Part shown: positions 1 to 4,565 of the stretch, one piece after another | Layout of the letters: the number at the start of each line of letters is the position of its first letter | Position numbering within the stretch: position 1 is the stretch's first letter | Program-made: the position numbers and the translations under genes | Assembly: GCA_900772705.1 (NCBI GenBank) | Contig: CAAGRQ010000138.1 | Coordinates: 1-10,152 of the forward strand | DNA length: 10,152 nt | Source of the DNA: Clostridia bacterium | GTDB lineage: Bacteria > Bacillota > Clostridia > Oscillospirales > Acutalibacteraceae | Direction: 5' to 3' | Notes under the pieces: generated by a model | Seen by the model: only the letters and a program-made list of their open reading frames with translations | The model's database searches: none | What the model was told of the DNA's origin: nothing

Positions 1-5
1 GGTGG

Positions 6-19
6 CTCGCCGTGGCGAG
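6..19. repeat. Short inverted repeat in the gene-free left edge
   Basis: Positions 1-70 hold no gene I can support. The only structure seen is a short perfect inverted repeat, CTCGCC and GGCGAG separated by GT, followed by AATACTTTTT. It could be the end of a hairpin belonging to a neighbour outside the window or part of an interspersed repeat. The loop is too tight and the T run too distant for a convincing terminator. Confidence 0.3.
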
Positions 20-70
20 AATACTTTTTCGACACGCTCAACGGAAGGAAAATTAATCCTGCCGTTATTT

Positions 71-511
71 TTATCTGTCGTGTGAATTATCGTAAATTTT
101 TTGAATATCCTCGGGCAGATTATCCGGAATCATCTGCTTTAATCTCTCCTCGTTTCCGTCTGCGATAGCCGTATCGTAGTACCAACACTTGAATTTAAGC
201 ATATCGAGAGTTTTGTTAAGACGCTCGATTTCGCCCTCCACCTCTTTTTTCTGTCGATCAAAAAGTTCTTTTCTCTGCCGATAGGTAGAACTGCCCTCGG
301 TGCACCACTGCATAAACTGCTTTATGTCCTTTATTTCGAGTCCCGATTTTTTAAGGCACTCTATGAGTTTGAGCGCCTCTGTCTCGTTATCCGAAAAACG
401 GCGGATTCCCGACTCCCTTTTCAAACTCGGAAACAGACCTTCGTTATCATAATATCTGAGGGTTGAAACCGGCATATTAAACATTTCAGCAACCTGTCCT
501 ATAGTATACAT
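71..511 (-). CDS. MerR-family transcriptional regulator
   Basis: This is a 146-residue DNA-binding regulator of the MerR family, which activates promoters by untwisting an over-long spacer. Residues 1-70 form the winged helix-turn-helix, starting MYTIGQVAEMFNM and followed by STLRYYDNEGL (16-26) and GIRRFSD (35-41). Residues about 78-108 form the dimerising coiled coil, and the tail begins CWYYDTAIADG (109-119). There is no cluster of cysteines typical of metal sensors, so the ligand is unknown; this subgroup (YyaN/AdhR-like) often sits beside oxidoreductase genes. The start at 511 is chosen because GGGGAGGA lies 6 bases upstream on this strand and the family motif begins there; a longer 174-codon reading to 595 would run through the operator. 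It diverges from the remnant gene at 639-743, which was probably its target. Confidence 0.93.
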   Translation of the reverse strand: MYTIGQVAEMFNMPVSTLRYYDNEGLFPSLKRESGIRRFSDNETEALKLIECLKKSGLEIKDIKQFMQWCTEGSSTYRQRKELFDRQKKEVEGEIERLNKTLDMLKFKCWYYDTAIADGNEERLKQMIPDNLPEDIQKIYDNSHDR

Positions 512-534
512 AAAAAATCCTCCCCAAAAAAGTC

Positions 535-565
535 TTGACCTAAAGTCAGGTTTAGGTGTTACAAT
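535..565 (+). promoter_or_regulatory. MerR-type promoter with 19-bp spacer and operator dyad
   Basis: TTGACC (535-540) and TACAAT (560-565) are 19 bp apart. Between them lies the dyad CCTAAA (539-544)...TTTAGG (551-556), separated by GTCAGG. A 19-bp spacer with a dyad centred between the -35 and -10 boxes is the established architecture of MerR-activated promoters. It points rightward to the short ORF at 639, not to the regulator itself. The pairing with the adjacent MerR gene is an inference from position and geometry. Confidence 0.8.
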
Positions 566-566
566 C

Positions 567-595
567 ATTATAGCACAGAAGAAAAAATCGAGCAA
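567..595 (-). promoter_or_regulatory. Likely promoter of the MerR gene
   Basis: On the minus strand, TTGCTC (595-590) and a perfect TATAAT (572-567) are 17 bp apart and read toward the MerR start at 511. The start point would fall about 560, inside the rightward promoter, so MerR binding would probably also affect its own transcription. The -35 box is poor, so the call rests on the -10 box and spacing. Confidence 0.5.
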
Positions 596-638
596 GAAAA
601 TTTTTTGCCACGCTTATCAATAATAAGGAGATACTATT

Positions 639-743
639 ATGGCTAAAATTACACAAACAGCAGGAAGAAACGCACTCGGACAGGAAACCTCAAACGAATG
701 GCTCGAACCTGTAGGCGACGAGGAATATTCAAAGTTAAGATAA
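639..743 (+). pseudogene. 34-codon remnant of a carboxymuconolactone decarboxylase-cupin gene
   Basis: A short intact ORF of 34 codons has a strong AAGGAG site (625-630) 8 bases before its ATG. It begins MAKITQTAGRNALGQ, which from memory matches the start of carboxymuconolactone decarboxylase (AhpD-like alpha-helical) proteins of Clostridia, whose next residues are usually EFAPKFAELNDDV. It ends NEWLEPVGDEEYSKL, which resembles the end of the C-terminal cupin domain in fused decarboxylase-cupin proteins. The two ends together with nothing between them suggest that most of a gene of several hundred codons was deleted in frame near codons 15-17. The MerR promoter and ribosome site remain intact. 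It could be a translated micropeptide, a dead scar, or an assembly collapse. The homology is recalled, not searched. Confidence 0.6.
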
Positions 744-748
744 ATTGT

Positions 749-777
749 TTGAATACGACAGCGAGCGGTGGTATAAT
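749..777 (+). promoter_or_regulatory. Sigma-A promoter of rubrerythrin
   Basis: TTGAAT (749-754) and a perfect TATAAT (772-777) are 17 bp apart. The promoter begins only 6 bases after the stop codon of the preceding remnant ORF, so rubrerythrin has its own start of transcription. Transcription should begin near 784, giving a leader of about 25 bases. Confidence 0.75.
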
Positions 778-793
778 ATTAGTATAAATATTA
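774..793. promoter_or_regulatory. AT-rich dyad over the rubrerythrin transcription start
   Basis: TAATATT (774-780) and AATATTA (787-793) form a perfect inverted repeat with a 6-base centre, overlapping the -10 box and predicted start. It could be an operator for a redox or peroxide regulator. It does not have the 7-1-7 spacing of a Fur/PerR box, and an AT-rich dyad can arise by chance, so confidence is low. Confidence 0.35.
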
Positions 794-807
794 TCGGAGG
801 TATTGTT

Positions 808-1350
808 ATGGCAACAAATAAATACGCAGGTACACAAACCGAAAAAAATCTTCGCTCCGCCTTTTCGGGCGAATCCGAAGCAAGAAACAAATATACCTAT
901 TTCGCATCGGTTGCAAAGAAAGAGGGCTATGAGCAGATGTCCGCCCTCTTCCTCAAGACAGCCGAAAACGAAAAGGAGCACGCAAAAATGTGGTTCAAGG
1001 AACTTTCGGGTCTCGGCAATACAAGCGAAAATCTTGCCAATGCCGCCGCAGGCGAAAATTACGAATGGACGGATATGTACGCAGGCTTTGCAAAAACTGC
1101 CGAAGAGGAGGGTTTTACGGAACTTGCCGCAAAATTCAGAGCAGTAGCGGAGATAGAAAAGTACCACGAGGAGAGATACCGTGCACTGCTTAAAAATATC
1201 GAAACCGCACAGGTATTCGAAAAGAGCGAAGTAAAGGTTTGGGAGTGCCGCAACTGCGGTCATATCGTGGTAGGCACAAAGGCTCCCGAGGTTTGCCCGG
1301 TATGCGCTCATCCGCAGAGTTTCTTTGAAATTCACGCAGAAAATTATTAA
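808..1350 (+). CDS. rbr: Rubrerythrin
   Basis: This 180-residue cytoplasmic di-iron protein reduces hydrogen peroxide to water with electrons from rubredoxin or NAD(P)H-linked reductases, protecting anaerobes from oxidative stress. Residues 1-140 are the ferritin-like four-helix domain with GESEARNKY (21-29), the ligands E22, E55-x-x-H58 in ENEKEH, and E117-x-x-H120 in EIEKYH. Residues 144-180 are the C-terminal rubredoxin domain with C147-x2-C150 and C163-x2-C166. Length and domain order are those of classical rubrerythrin. The start at 808 follows CGGAGG by 7 bases; an upstream in-frame ATG at 745 is rejected because it precedes the promoter. The gene is alone between its own promoter and terminator. 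Confidence 0.97.
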   Translation: MATNKYAGTQTEKNLRSAFSGESEARNKYTYFASVAKKEGYEQMSALFLKTAENEKEHAKMWFKELSGLGNTSENLANAAAGENYEWTDMYAGFAKTAEEEGFTELAAKFRAVAEIEKYHEERYRALLKNIETAQVFEKSEVKVWECRNCGHIVVGTKAPEVCPVCAHPQSFFEIHAENY

Positions 1351-1362
1351 TAAATTTCATTT

Positions 1363-1404
1363 ATCGGTATCGGATATTTTTATTGCGATACCGATTTTTA
1401 TTTT
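1363..1404 (+). terminator. Rho-independent terminator after rubrerythrin
   Basis: A perfect 10-bp stem, ATCGGTATCG (1363-1372) with CGATACCGAT (1386-1395), encloses a 13-base loop. It runs directly into TTTTTATTTT. It begins 12 bases after the rubrerythrin stop and separates that gene from the tetR operon. Confidence 0.9.
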
Positions 1405-1409
1405 GCCTA

Positions 1410-1438
1410 TTGATATTTTTTTCACAATGTGATATGCT
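1410..1438 (+). promoter_or_regulatory. Promoter of the tetR-surface protein operon
   Basis: TTGATA (1410-1415) and TATGCT (1433-1438) are 17 bp apart, just after the terminator of rubrerythrin. The last 11 bases of the spacer form the perfect palindrome TCACAATGTGA (1422-1432), a possible second protein-binding site. No other promoter is evident until 7423, so this one probably serves all three genes. Confidence 0.6.
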
Positions 1439-1439
1439 A

Positions 1440-1465
1440 TGAATGAACGAACGGTCATTCATTCA
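1440..1465. promoter_or_regulatory. Probable TetR operator (26-bp near-palindrome)
   Basis: The site starts TGAATGAACGAAC (1440-1452) and continues GGTCATTCATTCA (1453-1465). The two halves match at 11 of 13 paired positions, including an unbroken run of eight at each outer edge. It lies 2 bases after the -10 box and covers the expected transcription start, a normal place for a TetR-family repressor. The adjacent tetR gene is the natural candidate, making the operon self-repressed. Assignment is by position and symmetry. Confidence 0.75.
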
Positions 1466-1512
1466 CAAATTATCTGTGAAACCGATTTTATAACACAAGG
1501 GAAATATATTAA

Positions 1513-2124
1513 ATGCAAACAGAAGAACAGCACAACAAAAGAAAAATCGAGATTATGGAAAAATGCTACGAGTGCTACGCAGAGCACGGCTTAACCGGTA
1601 CGGGAATACAAATGCTCGCCGACGCCTGCGGCTGTACCAAAGGCAATCTATATTCATATTTTAAGAATTTAGACGAACTGATTATAGAGTCCACCGACTA
1701 CTGTATGACAAAGGTCGAGGACGATTATATGGCGAAAGCCCCCACCGACCCGCAGGATGTAATGAGATTTATAAACGAAATTCCATATTGGACAGCCGAA
1801 AAGCACGGAAAAAAATACCGCCTTATGTACCAGGTTTACACCCATCCCAAATATATAGAATACGGAAAGAAATTTTTTCAGGGAGTAAACGAGCGATACA
1901 CGGCATATGCTAAATTGTTGGAGCCGAAAATCGGAATTCCGTACGATATAATAACTCCCCTTATTTTTATACTGGTTCGTGCCTGCGTACACTACGCCAT
2001 GTTTGAGGACGAATACTACCTAAAAAGTCAACTCGAGGTATTAAAACAGAGCGTTATGCTCTTTATCGAAAAATATAAGACAAACACAAACCCGAATGAT
2101 TACAAGGAGAAAAATCATGGCTAA
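1513..2124 (+). CDS. TetR/AcrR-family transcriptional regulator
   Basis: A 203-residue predicted dimeric repressor. Residues about 10-56 are the TetR helix-turn-helix, with GIQMLADACGCTKGNLYSYF (31-50) as the DNA-reading helices. The remainder is a divergent, mostly helical ligand-binding and dimer domain whose ligand cannot be told from sequence. Translation starts at ATG 1513 behind AAGGGA (1497-1502). Its leader holds a near-perfect palindrome over the promoter (1440-1465), so it probably represses itself and everything downstream. Its last 8 bases overlap the start of the next gene, an exported protein of 810 residues, so the two are translationally coupled. That makes the surface-protein operon its probable main target rather than an efflux pump, the usual partner of this family. 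Confidence 0.92.
   Translation: MQTEEQHNKRKIEIMEKCYECYAEHGLTGTGIQMLADACGCTKGNLYSYFKNLDELIIESTDYCMTKVEDDYMAKAPTDPQDVMRFINEIPYWTAEKHGKKYRLMYQVYTHPKYIEYGKKFFQGVNERYTAYAKLLEPKIGIPYDIITPLIFILVRACVHYAMFEDEYYLKSQLEVLKQSVMLFIEKYKTNTNPNDYKEKNHG
2104..2109 (+). promoter_or_regulatory. Ribosome binding site inside the end of tetR
   Basis: AAGGAG sits 7 bases before ATG 2117 and lies within the last codons of tetR. It decides the start of the first surface protein: the upstream in-frame ATG at 2096 lacks such a site and would add seven residues ahead of a good signal peptide. The resulting 8-base overlap implies coupled translation. Confidence 0.8.
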
Positions 2125-4549
2125 AAATTTATTCAGTGTAAAATCAAAAATTACGGCGCTCGTTCTGTCCGTACTGCTTCTTATCGGCACGGTGCCGATT
2201 CAGGTATCGGCGGCGCAAACATCTTCAAATGTTACTTTACTCGTCGGTATGAACAAGGATGCGGATATAAAATTCGTCGAGCTCGGCAATACCGATAAAC
2301 AGCTGGCGGTAATGCTTATGTATGATTACGAAGAAGATACATCCTTCAGACGGCTTTACAAAAGCATTTCAGGTGGAACAAGCGTTTCGGTTCCCCACAG
2401 TATTAAAGATGACAATACAACGGACTTACAGCCGTTCGTTTATTCTCAGAGCGAATCTCCGTCAAAAAATGACATAATCATCACTTGGACAGATGCCAAT
2501 AAAAAATTCGATTCAAATACATCACCGGAAAAAATCGCAAGTTCTATGAGAATAAGCATTGCCGTTATGAACAGCGAAAGCCTCGATTTTCCTTTCGGTG
2601 CATACAACATAAGTATCGGCAAAGGCGAAAATGATAATGCGACTGAGAGCGATTATTTCTGTTACTATAAATCACGTGTGACAAAGCTCGGCGATAAAAT
2701 ACTCATCACCTGGGCAGTGTGCAAGCATCCTGAAGCTTACGGCAACTACTTTTCAGTTGAGGGAATGTACTACAATCCGAGCGATAATACATTTTCCACC
2801 GACACAAACAAAAAAGACGATAACGGCAAGCTTATCCCCATGTCCTTTGTAGAAAACCGAAACTGCATTTTGGATTATTCCGTAGCCGACATTAACGGCA
2901 ATATCGCCGTGCTTTTCCAAGAGGAGGCAGACGGCTACACACGCATCGCCAAGGAGATGCATACCGCCGTTATGAACCCGGACAGCACTTATCCCTTTAC
3001 CGTTAAGGAGTCGGATAAATACAGAAATTTGAATTTAGCCGTATCGGGCACTGTCACTAATCTTGTTCCGTCAGGCGAATACACCTCCTTGGTAGAATCG
3101 AGTATGCCGTGTCTGAGTTACTATTATAAAAACCATCTTTACACCGTTTCACCCACAAACAGCACGCCCGAGGGTTGGAAAACCGCTGCGTTTCTCGATG
3201 TGTCCGAAACGGGCGATACAAAATATTCGTTTATTATAAAGGACAATGTTGTGCAGTATATATCAGCATTGCAACTCACTCCGCTTAAAACGAACCTTAA
3301 AGATGTGACCTACGGCGGAAAAACTTACACAAAAACCGAGGACGGAAAATGGATTGACGAGGACGGCTTTGTCTACAAACTCTATCAGCACGATATTCGC
3401 CTTTACTGCAAAGGAGCAGATGAAAATCATATGAACCTTCTTCCGCTCCCTCTCCTTGATACAGACGAAAACTTTTTCACCTGTATGCCGTCGTTCGTTA
3501 TCGACAGCAAAAACAGACTCTCTACCGTATGGGCATACGGTAAGCCAAGCGAAAGCTATATCAGTCTATACTATACAATGTACTCTCAAGAGAATTTGCA
3601 AAAGGCAAATTACAATGCAGTAAACAAAGCGACAGCGAGAGCCAATGCACTGAACAAGGACGATTACTCCGACTTTTCGGCAGTAGAAAACGCAATTAAC
3701 TCCGTGGTTTACGATAAAACATACAAGGAACAGACAACAGTAAACGCCTATGCCGATGCAATCGAAAACGCAATTAACTCTTTGACTCTGCGAAGTGCCG
3801 ATTATACCGAAGTAAACGCCGCAATTTCAAGAGCGAACGAACTCGATGAAAATTTATACAAAGATTTTACCGCCGTTGAAAATGCGATAAACGCCGTTGA
3901 CCGAACAAAGAACTTTAAGGAGCAGACCGAGGTTGACGATATGGCAAGAGCGATTAACGATGCAATCGCCGCACTCGAATACAAGGATGCAGATTACACC
4001 GATACAGACGAGGCACTTGCCAAAGCAAACGCTCTAAATCCCGACAATTACAAGAACTTTTCCGACGTTGAGGCTGCCGTTAATGCGGTTGTCAGAGGCA
4101 AAAACATTACCGAGCAGGCTGAAGTGGATTTAATGGCAGAAAACATTAACAACGCCGTTGCCGCACTCAAATACAAGGATGCAGATTACACCGAGACAGA
4201 CAAGTCAATCGCCAAAGCAAACGCTCTGAATCCCGACGATTACAAGGACTTCTCCGACGTTGAGGCTGCCGTTAATGCAGTTGTCAGAGGCAAAAACATT
4301 ACCGAGCAGGCGGAAGTGGATTTAATGGCAGAAAATATTAACAACGCTCTTGCCGCACTCGAGAAAAAGCCCAAGCCGAACAACGAAAAGTCCGAAGAAA
4401 AAACGGAACAGAAAACGGAAACTAAAATAAATAACAGCAAAAAAGCACAAACAAAGTCACCCGAAACAGGTTCCTCTGCTTTAGCGGTATCCGCACTCTC
4501 AATCACGGCAGGCATATTTATCCTCGGCAGAAAAAAGCGCAGAGACTAA
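2117..4549 (+). CDS. Wall-anchored surface protein with beta-rich domain and four FIVAR-like repeats
   Basis: An exported protein of 810 residues, probably joined to peptidoglycan by a sortase. Residues 1-33 are a signal peptide (lysines, hydrophobic LVLSVLLLIG, cleavage near VSAA). Residues about 35-490 are beta-rich, with recurring segments such as NDIIITWTDAN, DKILITWAV, GNIAVLFQEEADG and NRLSTVWAYG that look like blades of a beta-propeller; this fold is an inference and no catalytic motif was recognised. Residues 497-752 are four exact 64-residue units of the FIVAR type (ADYTxxD...ITEQxxVD...AIxAL), a three-helix stalk module found in Gram-positive adhesins. A charged, lysine-rich linker leads to the sorting signal SPETG (781-785), a hydrophobic span and the tail GRKKRRD. 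The start is set by AAGGAG 7 bases upstream. It overlaps tetR and lies 16 bases before a second protein with the same sorting signal. The ligand is unknown. Confidence 0.88.
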   Translation: MAKNLFSVKSKITALVLSVLLLIGTVPIQVSAAQTSSNVTLLVGMNKDADIKFVELGNTDKQLAVMLMYDYEEDTSFRRLYKSISGGTSVSVPHSIKDDNTTDLQPFVYSQSESPSKNDIIITWTDANKKFDSNTSPEKIASSMRISIAVMNSESLDFPFGAYNISIGKGENDNATESDYFCYYKSRVTKLGDKILITWAVCKHPEAYGNYFSVEGMYYNPSDNTFSTDTNKKDDNGKLIPMSFVENRNCILDYSVADINGNIAVLFQEEADGYTRIAKEMHTAVMNPDSTYPFTVKESDKYRNLNLAVSGTVTNLVPSGEYTSLVESSMPCLSYYYKNHLYTVSPTNSTPEGWKTAAFLDVSETGDTKYSFIIKDNVVQYISALQLTPLKTNLKDVTYGGKTYTKTEDGKWIDEDGFVYKLYQHDIRLYCKGADENHMNLLPLPLLDTDENFFTCMPSFVIDSKNRLSTVWAYGKPSESYISLYYTMYSQENLQKANYNAVNKATARANALNKDDYSDFSAVENAINSVVYDKTYKEQTTVNAYADAIENAINSLTLRSADYTEVNAAISRANELDENLYKDFTAVENAINAVDRTKNFKEQTEVDDMARAINDAIAALEYKDADYTDTDEALAKANALNPDNYKNFSDVEAAVNAVVRGKNITEQAEVDLMAENINNAVAALKYKDADYTETDKSIAKANALNPDDYKDFSDVEAAVNAVVRGKNITEQAEVDLMAENINNALAALEKKPKPNNEKSEEKTEQKTETKINNSKKAQTKSPETGSSALAVSALSITAGIFILGRKKRRD
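3605..4372 (+). repeat. Four tandem 192-bp (64-codon) coding repeats
   Basis: Units begin at 3605, 3797, 3989 and 4181, each exactly 192 bp, with no spacer. Units 1 and 2 are diverged. Units 3 and 4 are nearly the same: within the central 150 bp I count by hand about nine differences, most of them silent. This points to recent duplication or conversion of the last pair. Each unit encodes one FIVAR-like helical module of the surface protein. Confidence 0.92.
4439..4539 (+). repeat. Sorting-signal direct repeat, copy 1
   Basis: This 101-bp stretch encodes the end of the first surface protein, from the lysine-rich linker through SPETG and the membrane span. It matches 7221-7321 at 99 of 101 positions by hand comparison. 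The two differences (TTA/TTG and CTC/CTG) are silent leucine changes. Weaker similarity continues about 40 bases upstream. Confidence 0.95.
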
Positions 4550-4565
4550 ACGGAGGTAATGCAAA

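Noticed and set aside
512..595. Upstream extension of the MerR frame by 28 codons
   Set aside because: It would translate through the operator and promoters, and the GGGGAGGA site marks the start at 511.
649..1335. Minus-strand open frame of 228 codons
   Set aside because: It is antisense to rubrerythrin, whose family motifs, ribosome site, promoter and terminator are all clear; no family features were seen in the antisense reading.
3605..4372. CRISPR-like array
   Set aside because: The 192-bp units are contiguous, in frame and coding, without spacers.
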